Position numbers and translations under genes: made by a program | Shown here: in pieces, positions 11,201-22,795 of the stretch | How the letters are laid out: each line of letters begins with the position of its first letter | Position numbering within the stretch: position 1 is the first letter of the stretch | Notes under the pieces: generated by a model | Told to the model about the DNA's origin: nothing | The model's database searches: none | The model's input: the letters and a program-made list of their open reading frames with translations, nothing else | Source of the DNA: Hymenoscyphus infarciens | Lineage: Eukaryota > Ascomycota > Leotiomycetes > Helotiales > Helotiaceae | Reading direction: 5' to 3' | DNA length: 64,000 nucleotides | Assembly: GCA_001414345.1 (NCBI GenBank) | Contig: LLCB01000046.1 | Location: forward strand, 1-64,000

Positions 11201-14200
11201 TCACAATTCATCGTCGTCTTCCGCAATTTCAGCCGGCTTCAAAAGACCGCCGACCTTTGATAGACGTTCACGCTCTGCAGCCTTGGCATCTCTGTCTTGT
11301 TGCTCCTTCTCAGCAGCGAAGAGCTCTGTGTTGTCTCCAGAAAACTCCTTCAACTGAATAAGGAAGTCACGGAGATTGAGTCTGAACCGGGCGTCATCGT
11401 TGTTGAATGTAAATAATCCTTCAACAAACAATTTTATTTGGGCACTAATAATGGTTAGCGTAGCCGCTTCGAGAGAATGTGGGCTCAACTTACGGTTGTA
11501 GATTCGGGAAAGCATTTTGCAATAGGGTGGCTACAAAAGAACCCAAGAATTCCTTATTACTTGTTCCAGTTGGTGCTTGCTCTCCGCTATAAATAGGTCC
11601 CTGGATTTTGGGGTTTGTCCCATCAGCAGGCTGGACATAATAGAACATGCGTGCTAATAAAGCAGACTGAGACTTGAAGCCAGCTTTATGGTCTGTATCG
11701 GTGAGTACAAAGAAGACATCTTGTAGGATAGGGACGAAAAATTGTTGGAAAAAGGCGTTTGATGTAGCGAGATCCGTGTCTGCAATGTTCTTGATCAACT
11801 CGTAGCACATGTTAAGACCAGCATATTCAACCTCTCGGTTATCGTGTTTGCTAGCCCACATGCAAGAATCGATAACAAACTTGAACTGTCTGTTATCAAG
11901 CTTGAGAAGAGCTGAATGGTTTGTTAGTTATTGTTACGTGAAATTAAAGTGGTAAAACGTACCTGGGAAGCAGTTGAGATTGATAGCACGTAGAAGAGTA
12001 AAGAACTCAACACGATGCTCTGGAAACTCGGAGAAATCCTTGTTAATCATCTCTAGTGTGCATTCAAAAACGTTCTCCATGACTATTGGAACTTGGTCCT
12101 CCATGAGAGACTATCACTGATGTTAGTAAAATTGTACTGTGTTGCAATTGTATACTCAAAAAACAAGGGGATGCACTTTTGAGTACTTAGAACGATGAGG
12201 GGTCCAACGTACAGAAAGCTTGGAGATAATTGTTGACATAACCTTCAAGACCTCAGCGTCTCGTGCATTGGGCACATTTCGGTTGTAGTCGACTAGAACA
12301 GCGTCCAAAAGAGCTGGCACAATGTTGGCTCTAACCGCCTCAAGATCATCAGCCTTCTCGACGTAAGTTTCGATAAGCTTCAAGATCTCCTTCTTGATGG
12401 TTCTTAAACCTCGGACATTGGGCATCTTGGTTGCGATTTCACCTTCAATATATTAGTATAAAATGCCACTAGAGCGGAAAGCTGCTTACCATCACGCGCG
12501 ACTGCTTCAGAGATCATCTGACTCGTAGCACGGTACATGGACAACATATCCAGATAAATTCGACCAATTTGGGGATAAAAGTAGCTTCCAATGGAAGAGC
12601 AAGCAGCCACGTTAGTCTTCATGACGTTTCCGATGACTTTAATTGCATCTCCATCAAGCAAAATCTGCGGATTTCCAGTGGCTTGCCGAATCATAGCATC
12701 CCAAGCAGCATTTGGGTAAGACATAAGCTCAGTAATGAGCCTCTCCTGAGCATTCTTTTGAGGCTGTGCAGCAATCATATACCCGCATGCCTCGTAGAAA
12801 GTGTGGACTTGCTGAGGTGATAGGTCGGCAGTGATCTTGCGCATGCCTCTGACAATCTCCTCAATGAAAGGCTCGCCCTCGCCTGGTTGAAGCGCCACGA
12901 AGTGTCTCTTGCATTGTCGGGCAATCTTGATAAAGGTATCGCAGGCCATATCTTGAACACCCTCGTGAGACTCGTGCATGAACTCGAAAAGCTTGTTGAC
13001 AACCGTCTTAAGGAACTTCCAGTGTGCCTTCAAGAATCGAGGATACTGGCCAACAATGTACATAATATTACTTGCCACGACAGCTTTGTTGTCCTTTCCT
13101 CTCTTCATTTCAGTCAAACCAAGAAGATCCTTGATGACGGTGACAAGGAACCGCTTCTCGGTTTCCTCATTCATAGCCAGAGAGATGGATCCGATAGCCC
13201 AGCAGAGGGTGTTGCAATTCGCCCATGACCATTCAGAACCATCGACTTGGCGAGCAAGTTTATCGGTCATGATAGTCTCAGTGTCTACGACATCCAAATG
13301 AGTTAAGAACACGAGGCACTCGCGAGTGGTTTTGTAAAGCTGAATGGTGTCACTCTCCTTCACAAACTCTCTGACAATTTCTCCCTCGTCGTTCTCGACA
13401 ATCAACACTTCCTCAGGTCGAACCATCTTTTCAATCATGACGACTCGGAGGTTTGAAAGTACTTCATTGTACTTGTGTTTTCGAAGAGGATAGTTTGCAA
13501 GAAGTGTTGGGTTCGGAGCTCCCTGGCTTGTGATACCACCAACGCCCATATTCAGAAGTGGGTTGGTATCATTTATTGGAAGTGATTGCATCTCCTCATA
13601 CAACTCTTGGACAAGCTTGGTCCAGTATTCCAAGCAGATCTTGAAAATCTCGCGATCGTCAATTTGTGAAATGCGGATAAGGTAAAAATGGGCGTGGGTG
13701 AGAAAGTCTCGGTTTGGGAGATTTTCGATGAGCTATTGAGTCTGGTTAGTCGAGCTTATAAATATGTACATTATTTGGGAAACTCACGTTTAGGTGAACG
13801 CCAAAGAAATTTGTCAAGAAAAGTGCAAGATTTTGAATAAACTCTTGATCTTTCGAGTTGCTGGAGCTATAAGTAGACTTGAGGTCGAGGGATAGAGGAA
13901 TGATCTTGGCGATGGCAGTCAAAACCTCAGTAAACATTTGCACCAGCTTCTCGTCATAAGTGTTCATCCCGCTAGTTTGTAGACCACCAATCTCAGTCAA
14001 GCACTTCAGTGTGATATTTCGGAACTCGGGCATCTCGAGAAATCGTGTACGTAGAGTGTCGATAATTGGGGTCTCGAAAATATATCCAAGTGGAATCCAA
14101 TTAAAGAAACGAAGAAGGGTCTCTAATGTAGCCTTGATCAAACTGGATTGAGTAGCACTGTTCAAAACTTCGTTGCATAGCTGGAATATCGAGGAGAATT

Positions 14201-14977
14201 CAGCACACATAGTCGTCTTGAGACTCTTCGTCTTGGTGGAGGTCATTTGTTCCGCCGAATAATCGAAAACCTCCTCGGACAATAGCCGCAGAATGGCCAT
14301 GTTGTTTTCGCAAATCGACAGACTCGTGTGACAGGAAGATATGATTTCGTTGATAAAGGTGGGCCAGTTATGAGGCCATTCCTGCTTGAGGATCGAAACG
14401 AGGACGAGGTTGAGCTTGTTAAGGAGGGTTCGCTGTGCTGCCATGGTTTCCTCGGAGGCGGAGCATTGGATAATGAAGTTGACAACGAAGTTCCGGATAC
14501 CTAGCAACTAGATTAGTTTGCAGAAGGAAATGCGTGTGCATAGCACCGACCTTGACATTGTTCCTTTGGTAGAACCTTCCATCGGGTCAGGATAACGTTG
14601 TCGAGTACTTGCAACCCCAAATCTATAATACATCGTCAGTAACGTCGACCGACCAGGTGAAGGCAGAGAGACGAACATTTCGTGGGTGCGTATGTAGCAT
14701 CTTGTAATATCTTGTCCACCAGCAGCCAGGAATCCGTATCCTCCTTGAACTATTTATCGCATTAGCGGGGGGGTTGGGCATTCGAGAAGGGCTTGTCGCA
14801 AAGTTCGTACCTGGTTCAGAGTGAGTTGAGCAGATTTTTGCTGTAAACCCAACGCGTCAGTAAGTGTGTTTGATAGAGAAACGGAGAGTTGCCAAGTTTG
14901 TTGGTACTTACGGACTCCCCTCGGCCTTCATAGAAGGCGCGGACTGTCGCGTCAAGCTCTTCAATAGTAGGAGCCAT
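11201..14977 (-). CDS. crm1: Exportin-1 / Crm1, nuclear export receptor
   Basis: Ten exons on the minus strand join in frame: 14977-14912, 14840-14811, 14749-14677, 14622-14551, 14500-13788, 13732-12490, 12442-12213, 12110-11963, 11911-11494 and 11444-11201. They encode 1078 aa, the usual length for this family. Crm1 binds leucine-rich export signals together with Ran-GTP and carries cargo out through nuclear pores. Visible hallmarks are [13 protein letters not shown] in the N-terminal CRIME region, the very conserved [20 protein letters not shown] block and [12 protein letters not shown] in the export-signal groove region, [15 protein letters not shown] in the C-terminal HEAT repeats, and an acidic tail EDDDEL. 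Residue 525 (GLTEMKRG) is Thr where human has the leptomycin-reactive Cys528. The start [15 protein letters not shown] is the first in-frame ATG that gives a normal N-terminus. Confidence 0.97.
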
Positions 14978-15550
14978 CTTCGCCGCCTGATACCAGAAAG
15001 TGGTGACCGTTTCCTGCAGCGATAAAAGGATGTGCGGTTGAGGTCTGCGAAGAAGCAGCACACGCTGAGGGGGGGAACAGCTTCGTGGGTGGTTGTGGAC
15101 TTTGGTGCAAATTGTTCTTGCAGTCGGTATGATGCCTTGGTGTGTTTGGCGGGGTTACCGTGAGGCTGGGATGGAAGCGCTACTTAGGATTTTCTTGGGC
15201 GGCCACCGAATTGCTCCACTTTAATGCTTCACGTGCCTCTCTGGTTTTACGGCCTATCGCCGAAAGCTCTTCACGTGCACCCTCAAGTGAGTAAGTGAGG
15301 TGGGAATGCCGTTATTGATTTCAGATCCTCTGGAGTTGTTCTTTGGGCATTTCCGGCTCAAAACCAGAGGCAATTTTCTCTCATAGGGGAATTGGTACGT
15401 TTCTTTCAATGTTTGATACATGAAACCTAATCTAGAATAGATTATTCCAGAGAAGAGGCAACTGAAACAATAGATATCACGGATGACTCTAAATTGTCAT
15501 TTTGCGACCGGTACTCGCTTATTTTACAGCAAGATATCGTTCCCATCACT
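14978..15550. other. crm1 upstream region
   Basis: No gene is seen between crm1 and the 3' end of the next minus-strand gene. Two CACGTG sites lie here about 255 and 300 bp upstream of the crm1 ATG. Confidence 0.5.
15230..15277. promoter_or_regulatory. Pair of CACGTG (E-box) sites upstream of crm1
   Basis: CACGTG occurs at 15230-15235 and 15272-15277. This palindrome is the core site of Cbf1-type bHLH factors in fungi. A role in crm1 expression is inferred from position only. Confidence 0.4.
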
Positions 15551-16621
15551 TCACAAAAGGAGGCACATCATTTGGCTATATTTCTCTGTACATTCTACTC
15601 GTCTCCGTACAATTCTAGCGAAATCTTCGGGTGCTGGTCTCTTCACGGCCACCCTAGAAGTGACCCGACCATCGCCATAAGACGCCTCCCATAACATCAT
15701 GGCTGGGTTTTGGATGGGTATCACTCGCTTGTAAACCTCCAAGGTGCTGTCGTGGCAGTGATATGGATCATCGAATTTCTGTAGATATTCCTTGGTGATA
15801 TTTGCCGTATAACGAATCAAGTTGGTTCCGTAGATCGGGCTCAGTGGTTTTTCTCTTTGGGTTATAGAGTCTTCGGGTGCGATGAGGGACACCTACAATG
15901 AACGCGTGAGTTGGATTATTTACACGGTCACAAATTACTTACAGTTGCAGGTAAGAAGTGGCTCGAGTCTCTTGATCTTGCAGTTTGTGCTAGCGCAATC
16001 AAAAAAAGCCACGTAGGGTGGATAAAGTTCTGGTTTAATGATAACAACCGGGCCATCATTGCATCTTCTCTTCCTCTCCTCCCAGAAAAACGTTCGGTCA
16101 ACGTAAACCCAAAAGGAAGAAGAGGCAGGTTGTAGGTTAGAAAAGACTATGGGTACCCAGAACCTTATGACGGCGAACCCTTCATATTGGAATTGCAGGT
16201 GATCGCTAAAAAAAGACCAAAGTCAGCTGTGCTTGATTGAACATAGAGTCTTAGAGATCGAATACGCCCGTACCTTCGAGATGTTGCTCCAGTAACTGCA
16301 GGTGCATTTAAAAGCACGGGGAAGAGCCGCCTCATACCATAGTCTCTTCCAACAAGGTTGTAATAACCTGGGACTAGTTTGGAGCATTTCTGGACATATA
16401 GCCATTCCGAACTATTTTGAAACGCAGATCTGCTCAATAGCATTCTGATCGGGGATTTGGCTATCGAGATATGGCGGAAGCTGCTGAGTTTTGCAGGATA
16501 TAAGCTCTAAATGTCCCGGTGTCCAGTTGAAGGGGTGGGCATACAGCCGCGGCGGATGTTCTCGTAAAACCTCTTGGAGGGAGCCTTTACTCAGGGTGAG
16601 CAAAGGATCGAGTGAAGACAT
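15551..16621 (-). CDS. Uncharacterised protein, multi-exon model
   Basis: I do not recognise this protein. A consistent minus-strand model is 16621-16571, 16506-16274, 16205-15943, then an exon from about 15879 (or 15892) to the stop at 15551. The 16273-16206 intron is well formed (GTACGG, GCTGAC branch, TTTTTTTAG), and 15942 carries a strong GTAAGT donor. The central exon reads convincingly as protein (YNLVGRDYGMRRLF, FWVYVDRTFFWEERKRR, VIIKPELYPPYVAFFD). Two joins are uncertain. The first intron has a weak GTTTTA donor, and the frame from 16621 stays open to 16412 as an alternative. The last acceptor must be chosen between TAG at 15893 and GAAG near 15880 to keep the longer open frame. A frameshifted gene is possible. 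No signal peptide or domain was identified. Confidence 0.45.
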
Positions 16622-17112
16622 GTCGTTGAGTACAATTCCCTATTTGATTTTTGGAAAGTTGGTGCTGGTACTGTAGTCCTATATCTTGGCGCCCGCTCGG
16701 GAGCCTTAGGGGTGGCCCTCGGTGAAGCAGAGTATGCACTATTCTTTCTCATCACGCATTACCTTGACCTCACCTTTTGATCTTCTCTCACCTTCTCAAC
16801 CTCTCAACTTCTCCCCTTCACACCATTCCTACAATGTCACGAACCAACAAAAAAACCTTCGTTCTTCCCCAAATCTTTTATTGTTGAATGCACAAAAATC
16901 TATATACATAAAAGATAAAAAAAGTGTAAACACCTCTTGCAACATTACCACCCACAAATCAACTCGCCAAACATCCCCGACCCTTCGAATTAAGAAAAAA
17001 TGCATGCGATAATGATACTCCACATCCCCTTCATCCAGTCATCTCAACAATTACAACTCATCCACTCCCTTTTCATTCAATCCCATTCTCTTCCCCATCT
17101 CAAATATCCCCT
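16622..17112. other. Intergenic, no gene seen
   Basis: A pyrimidine-rich, low-GC stretch lies between two same-strand genes. It must hold the promoter of the uncharacterised gene and the 3' UTR of the small surface-protein gene. Confidence 0.5.
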
Positions 17113-17558
17113 CTACAAAACCATAGCAACACCCAGAACACTGACCCAAACCAACCCAAAAAAGTTCACGACCCCAGCGTTTCCTCCAGAAGTAGTAACC
17201 GGCTTCGTAGTAGCCGCAGCTCCAGAACCAGTACTCGGCCCATTCGCCGCGCGACTTGTAGCCGATCCCGCAGCGCCAGTAGCTGTCGAAGCTCTGGAGG
17301 AAGAGGTGACAACAGCAGATGTTCCGTTTGCAATTTTAACAGACGAGGAAGCAGAGGAAGTGAGGGTAGTTGGTCGAACAGAGGAGGAAGCTGTTGGTGC
17401 GACGGAGTTTGTTCGTACGGTCTATGAATGTGGATTAGTTTTGAAGAACAGAGTCGGGGATACAGAAAAGTGAGGTGGAAAAGTGCAAGGACACATACGG
17501 TGGTTTGACCCATGGCACCAGCAGCGACACCGACGAGGAGGAGGGAAGACAGACGCAT
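17113..17558 (-). CDS. Small Ser/Thr/Ala-rich secreted, probably GPI-anchored protein
   Basis: Two exons, 17558-17499 and 17421-17113, are separated by an intron with a GTATGT donor and CATAG acceptor, giving 122 aa. The N-terminus is a typical signal peptide (MRLSSLLLVGVAAGAMG, then QTT). The middle is low-complexity Ser/Thr/Ala/Gly, expected to be O-glycosylated. The last residues form a hydrophobic tail (FFGLVWVSVLGVAMVL) after a small-residue stretch (TSGGNAG), the pattern of a GPI-attachment signal. It probably sits at the plasma membrane or cell wall. No conserved domain or cysteine pattern is visible, so no activity is claimed. Confidence 0.75.
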
Positions 17559-18201
17559 GGTTGCTTGTTTGTCTATTTATCTACTTAAACGAGAGTGCTT
17601 TTCGAAATAGAAATTGGTTGCTTAATCGAGTCTGAGTTCAGGTTTAGAGCAGAGAGTATGAACTGAGATGTTGAAGAAAGACAGAGAAGATGGAGATTGG
17701 TTGCTTGAAGAATACGAAGAAAAAGATACAGCGAGACCTCATCCCTTATAAACAAAGTCCATCACAATTGTTTGTACGTCTTCCCCGGCTGAGCCACCAT
17801 TGTTGATCTAGACCTCCATCAACGAATAGAGACGTGCATCCAAACTCTCACATTATTTTTACGCTCAGAATGGTCCAACTTGAAGCCATAGATCCCAATG
17901 CGGATACCATCAGTCAAGCTTTCCCACCACTTTTTGCTTTTCAAGCACGTGCTTTGGGCCTTGTCCCTCGTCCAAAACGCCACCATCCCCATGGCGTTCG
18001 CACCACCAGCTGGAAACTATTCTGACTGGTGGAAAGGAGAGACGAATTCGATAGTCGAGGAATAACTGACCTGTGTAATTGCACCAATGTATTTCATCAT
18101 TTAGAGAACGTGCGAAAATTCACACATATGAACTGAAATGTCTTGGAACTTTTTATTTGTCCTGGGAGGTATCCAAGCAGCGGAAGCTTCTAGGATATAG
18201 T
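17559..18201. other. Intergenic, no gene seen
   Basis: This holds the promoter of the surface-protein gene and the 3' flank of the aminotransferase gene. A CACGTG lies at 17946-17951. Open frames here look random. Confidence 0.5.
17745..17752 (-). promoter_or_regulatory. TATA-like box of the small surface-protein gene
   Basis: The minus strand reads TTTATAAG about 190 bp upstream of the ATG at 17558, in a region otherwise without coding potential. A core promoter role is inferred from sequence and position. Confidence 0.35.
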
Positions 18202-19538
18202 CTATGCCTTCGTGTAGCCAGCTTCCGACAATCCTGTCTCCAAGGCCTTGATTGCGCGATCAATATCACCGCGGTTTGGATCAGTCTGTTTACAATGTTA
18301 ATCATAATCCCAGATATTAAAAACAAAACATGGTACTTACAACGCTAACACCCATGTGACCAACGCGAATATACTTTGGTGCGATTTCTTTGTGAAGACC
18401 TCCGGCAAATATGACACCTTTTTTGAACAGATTTGGTAGAAGTTCTGGGGCCTTGACACCGTCTGGAAGATAAATTGCGGTCATTCCGTTGGCTTGATCA
18501 GCTGGGTTTGACGCCAACTGCTTCAAGCCCAAATCAGTGACAGCTTTCTTGATCTTTTGGGAAGTTTCTCGGTGTGCTGCGAATCTTTCTGAAAGCGGTT
18601 TAGACAGAATCTGGGTCAGAGAAGTGTGGAGTGCGTGGATGAGTTGTGGAGATGGAGTTGCGAAATATGATGGCTTCTTCGCTTCATAGTTTTGCATGAC
18701 TATTCAATGGTTAACCCTCACCCTAAGCCATCACACTGACAAGATCTTCAACTTACTAGGAAGCCAGTTTTTGAAGGAAGCGAAATAGGAACCTGGAGGG
18801 GTCTTTCTAGCCTTGAACGTTTCAATAGCACGGCCACTGTACATGGAGATGGAAAGTCCGGCGGGACAACCAATTGCCTTCTGAGACGCAGTGATAACGC
18901 CATCGAGCTTCCAGCCGTCAAATTCAATCTCCTCACATCCAACACTGCATACGCCGTCCACAATAATGAGGGTTTCTGGGGAAACCTCGTGGACCAATTC
19001 CGAGAGAGCTTTGAGCTCGCTTAACACGCCAGTTGATGTGTCAACATGGGTGACTGTCAACAGCTTATATTTCTTCTCCCTCAAAGCCTTCTCGATCTCT
19101 GGCAATTGGGGTCTTGACCCAATAGGGGCCTTCAGCTGAGTGACCTTGGAACCGTAAGTCTCGAAGCAATCTGCGAACGAGTCTGCAAAGTACCCTGTGT
19201 GTAGGACGAGAACTTCATCTCCAGGCTCTGCCAAATTGGCTGCCACTAAATCCCACCCCAATGTCCCAGAGCCAGATATAACGAGGGGTTGCGAAGTGGA
19301 ATCGGTAGTTTGGAATAGCTTTCTCAGCATGGAAAGAGTCTCTGAGAACGTTGCAACAAATGCTGGGCCAACATGACTCTCACTGTGGTTATTTTCAATT
19401 AGCACATGCCAACGGGAAGAGAGGGAGGCTGGGAGCAGAAGGGGGCTACCTGTAATGGCTCATGGATTGCAGAACGGCATCATCAAACTCGATGGGACCT
19501 GGGATTAGGAGAGTGCTGTGGGGAGGTTGGCTGGACAT
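18202..19538 (-). CDS. AGX1: Alanine:glyoxylate aminotransferase (class V, PLP)
   Basis: Four exons, 19538-19450, 19382-18757, 18699-18341 and 18285-18202, encode 385 aa, the length of yeast Agx1. The enzyme transfers the amino group of alanine to glyoxylate, making glycine and pyruvate. Family features are the N-terminal LLIPGPIEF and SHYSESHVGPAF, the PLP region SGSGTLGWDLVAAN, VDGVCSVGCEEIEFDGWKLD, and the Schiff-base lysine in ITASQKAIGCPAGL (about Lys198). The chosen start MSSQPPHS is the first ATG of the open frame. The frame continues open upstream for over 60 codons without an ATG, with Arg/Ser/Thr-rich residues, so a mitochondrial presequence encoded by an upstream exon is possible. 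Confidence 0.95.
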
Positions 19539-20694
19539 ATTGGGCTTTTCTTGTTGATTTGGAGTTGTACTGAAGGAAGTGGAAGTGCTGGAAGGAATTG
19601 AAGACCGAAGACCCAGCTGTCTTGTAATGGCCGACAAGCGCTCCCGGGCAGCCAGCTTGCTAACTCCTCCCAAGTGAATGGCGGGGTAGAGAAACTTCCG
19701 GCACCTGAACGCCAGCGTGTTGACGTAAGGGATTAGAAGCCCGATTTTGGCCGAGGAATGGAACGAATTGATAGCTTAGCTTCGATGCGAAGTCCAGGGT
19801 GCGAGTAAAGATGGGATGCTTTTTCCACAACTCGAACGCACGCTTGAAAACTGGAGAGATTTGCCCAATTCGTCGTTTTTTCAATTCAACTTCATGACTG
19901 CACTGCCATCCCACTCCCGAAGTGAGCACAGTGGCCGACCGATCTCAGTTTATGACCGGGCCGGTCTCGGCCCGTCTCCCGTACGCCGCGGCCGAAACTG
20001 AAATCAACTTCAACAACACCAAGAAACTACCTATACTTTCCACAACTATCTCCGTCAACAATCTTCGACACAAGAGCCTGGTTCTTCTTCTCGGGCTATA
20101 TGATCTATTTCAACGTGTGGCTAGTACCTCAACGCCATAATCTGAGGCGCGGATATTCTTACCTTTTGTGGACGCCGTTGTACACCAATGAGTTGCGGTA
20201 TCTCATATAATTGGTTTATCACTCCATGATGAGCTACCGCTTACCTCTTTGAGAACTTTAGCAATCCCGCAGGCCATGCAAATTGTCACCGTTTGGATTT
20301 GCCCTTTCTGTGCTCACACTCTCCTTTCGTTTCGAGGCTTTTCGCGGGTTTTCCACGCTTCCATTTCTTTGCCTACCTAGATACTCGTCTGGTACCTTAG
20401 GCGTGGCGCGAGGTTCGGTCGAGAGAAGGAGGAAGGAGCACGAGAGAGGGGTCCCGACTTTCTTGGATCAAGTCGCGCCTTCCTTTGAAATGATTTCAAA
20501 ATTCTAGAATCTTGCCCAACTGGCCCAACACCTGCACACTGGAGCAAGTGCTTCGTGTTCACAATGATATCCCTTTGCATCATATGATGCATTTTTAAAT
20601 ACCTTCAGTGGCAGACATTATCTTTAATTCTGTCCTTCACATTCCTTTTTCCTCTACAAAAACTCACACACGGACATACGTCTAGAATCAAAGA
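19539..20694. other. Divergent promoter region between AGX1 and the PAP2 gene
   Basis: About 1.15 kb without a supportable gene, containing a GC-rich patch around 19950-20000. Besides the possible upstream AGX1 exon, nothing specific is seen. Confidence 0.5.
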
Positions 20695-21944
20695 ATGTCC
20701 ATCAAGGAACCAGTTCCGCGTTATCAATCAGCTCCCTCGCCAGCATCGGCACTTTTTCGTCTCGTTTGGCTCGATTACTCCGGAATCCTCTTCTTTATTT
20801 CCGTCACTTTGGGAATCTGGCGAATGCCGATATATTACTTCAACGATCGAGTAATACCCATGTCGCCATGGGCCTCGGAAAGCTCCTTGGATCATGCTCT
20901 TGCTAGCCTTCGGCCTCCCATGGAATTGGATTACCCATGGAGACCTGAACCGATCCATTCATGGGCATGTGGCGTAATTGTGGTCCTGGTTCCGCTCCTG
21001 GTTGTCATCATTTTCCAGTTCAAATCGCCCGGCCTCTATGATTTGCATGCTGGATTTTCGGGTGTGCTAAAGGCGGTTGTGGCGACGTGAGTGGCATATC
21101 TCCCATCGTTTTCTTAGAGTACTTCGCTGACTTTCCTGCATAAAGCGCATTTGTCTGTACTATTCTCAAGCAAGTCGTCGGCGGGTTTCGTCCTCACTTC
21201 ATGGATGTCTGCAAGCCGGATCCAAATTCCATTATCAAAGAACCGGGGCTGGAAATATATTGGCTTGGTGTCATTGCGTGCAGTGGAGACCCGTACGAAA
21301 TCAAGAAGGCGTAATATTCAATCCACAGAGACCACGAATGAAACAATTCTGACATTGCGTATAGTCTACAAAGTTTTCCGAGTGGGCACACTGCGCACTC
21401 GTTTGCTTCTGGGTCTTTCACCGCACTCTACTTGAACGCCCAACTCAAAACAATTTCAGACCATGGAGCATACTTCTGGATTATGATGGTCACTATTTCT
21501 CCACTCTTAGGAGCATCACTCATTTCTGGAAGCATGTACGTATCCTATGTCAGTGCCCCTGTACAAAGTTGAAGAGGAAAACATCTGCTGACTTTGTTCA
21601 ACTAGCAACACCACGCCAACGATATTGTGTTTGGCATGATTATCGGAATGTGCCTCGGCTTCCTCGCATTTCGTTCTACTTATGCCTCTGCATTCGACTT
21701 TCGTCGCAATCACATTCCCCTTTTTCTACCTACCAGTCGCCTCGAAACTCCTTCCTCGGCTTCTGTACGACACGGGATGGTTTCAAAGGGGCTCGAGGAA
21801 AGGACGATATCAAGAATCGATAGGTATTTTTGGGCATGGTGGGACCAATTGGATTATCGGGTCAAGTGCACGGATGCAATTCAAATACAAAAAATTGAAA
21901 AGGGGGAAGAGGCGGCAGGTTTTGTTCCTTCTGCGGCAGGATGA
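20695..21944 (+). CDS. PAP2-family membrane lipid phosphatase (Dpp1/Lpp1-like)
   Basis: Four exons, 20695-21086, 21146-21310, 21365-21539 and 21606-21944, encode 356 aa. The first two introns carry CTGAC branch sites. The protein has several hydrophobic segments and the phosphatase motifs in order: KQVVGGFRP (K-x6-RP), FPSGHTAHSF (PSGH), and HHANDIVFG with the final His and Asp. The family dephosphorylates phosphatidate, diacylglycerol pyrophosphate or related lipids, with the active site facing the lumen. In the third motif I read SGSMYQHHAND, so the usual Arg of S-R-x5-H-x3-D is not seen. The intron at 21540-21605 (GTATCC donor) interrupts this spot, and a nearby GTACGT donor gives a frame-breaking alternative. 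The C-terminal tail is hydrophilic. Confidence 0.88.
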
Positions 21945-22444
21945 AGCTTCAGGGCGGCTCCTTGGAAAGGCTCTGGGCGCCTGTGTTGACTGGATACGTG
22001 CCCAGAAAGCTGGCTTTCTTAGATTGAAGGCAATAAGACATCCATGAATGCTACTTAGTTTCGTCATTGGAGGATTTGTACCAAATCGAAATAGAGTGGA
22101 GTCGTGGCAACTGAAGTCATCCCCAGCTAGAACTTTGGGATAGTCTAGTAAAGTAAGGGGTTACTTTTAGGAACTTGGCACTCCTGCAAGGACGCATCCA
22201 AAGTAGAATAGTGAAATGAACCTTACAGGATATAGATACCAGTAGACTAGAAAACATCCTCCAGAAAGCACCATTATCACGTGACATAAAACTTTTCTTC
22301 GACTAAAATCAGACCATACGAGAGTATCATCATGGGGACCGGCATAAATTTCCGAAGGATCTATCCTCTAATCTACTTTCTTTGAGTTCTCGCGATGGCT
22401 GCTTCACTACGTTCCAAATGTTGGCGGTGGTTACAACTCGCCTA
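21945..22444. other. Intergenic, no gene seen
   Basis: 3' flank of the lipid phosphatase gene. It contains TCACGTGAC at 22277-22285. Confidence 0.5.
22278..22283. promoter_or_regulatory. CACGTG site
   Basis: A CACGTG core in the context ATCACGTGAC, between two genes. Its target gene is unclear. Confidence 0.25.
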
Positions 22445-22795
22445 TCAGCTCGCTTGCGAAGAACAATATGAAGCATCATGAGCCACAACCCCTTTTCGTA
22501 CAGATTGTTCCACATTCTTAGTATTATGCTCTCCAACATAGCTCACGTCGTGTTCTGGACCCGGAATTGGCGCGAATGCTCGAATATGGTTGGAAACAAT
22601 ATGAGGGTGGCAGGTCTCCTTTGATTGTGGTACATTTTCAATACCACCTCGACCACCAGCATAATACGAGGTACCTGTCTGTGACAATCTTATTGCTACA
22701 ACTTGAAACAATACGAAAAAGATGAATATGATGCCTATGCTTAATGGAATCAGAGCTTGAGACGAGTGTTTAATTATTAGGATCTTGGGGTGCAA
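22445..22795 (-). CDS. Possible small single-pass membrane protein (partial)
   Basis: The minus-strand frame is open for about 116 codons and ends at 22445. It begins with a strongly hydrophobic segment (LIPLSIGIIFIFFVLFQVVA) followed by a hydrophilic tail with Gly- and His-containing parts (YYAGGRGG, CHPHIVSNHIRAFAPIPG). There is no ATG at its start. A CAG acceptor just upstream (about 22797-22799) suggests that an upstream exon would supply it. I do not recognise the family, and the frame could be chance. Confidence 0.3.
   Translation of the reverse strand: MHPKILIIKHSSQALIPLSIGIIFIFFVLFQVVAIRLSQTGTSYYAGGRGGIENVPQSKETCHPHIVSNHIRAFAPIPGPEHDVSYVGEHNTKNVEQSVRKGVVAHDASYCSSQAS

Noticed and set aside
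12938..12946. The Cys in MACDTF as the leptomycin B target residue of Crm1
   Set aside because: That Cys (residue 582) is also present in naturally insensitive budding yeast Crm1. The relevant position is Thr525 further upstream.
12887..13228. Plus-strand open frames inside crm1
   Set aside because: Antisense shadows of the long crm1 exon.
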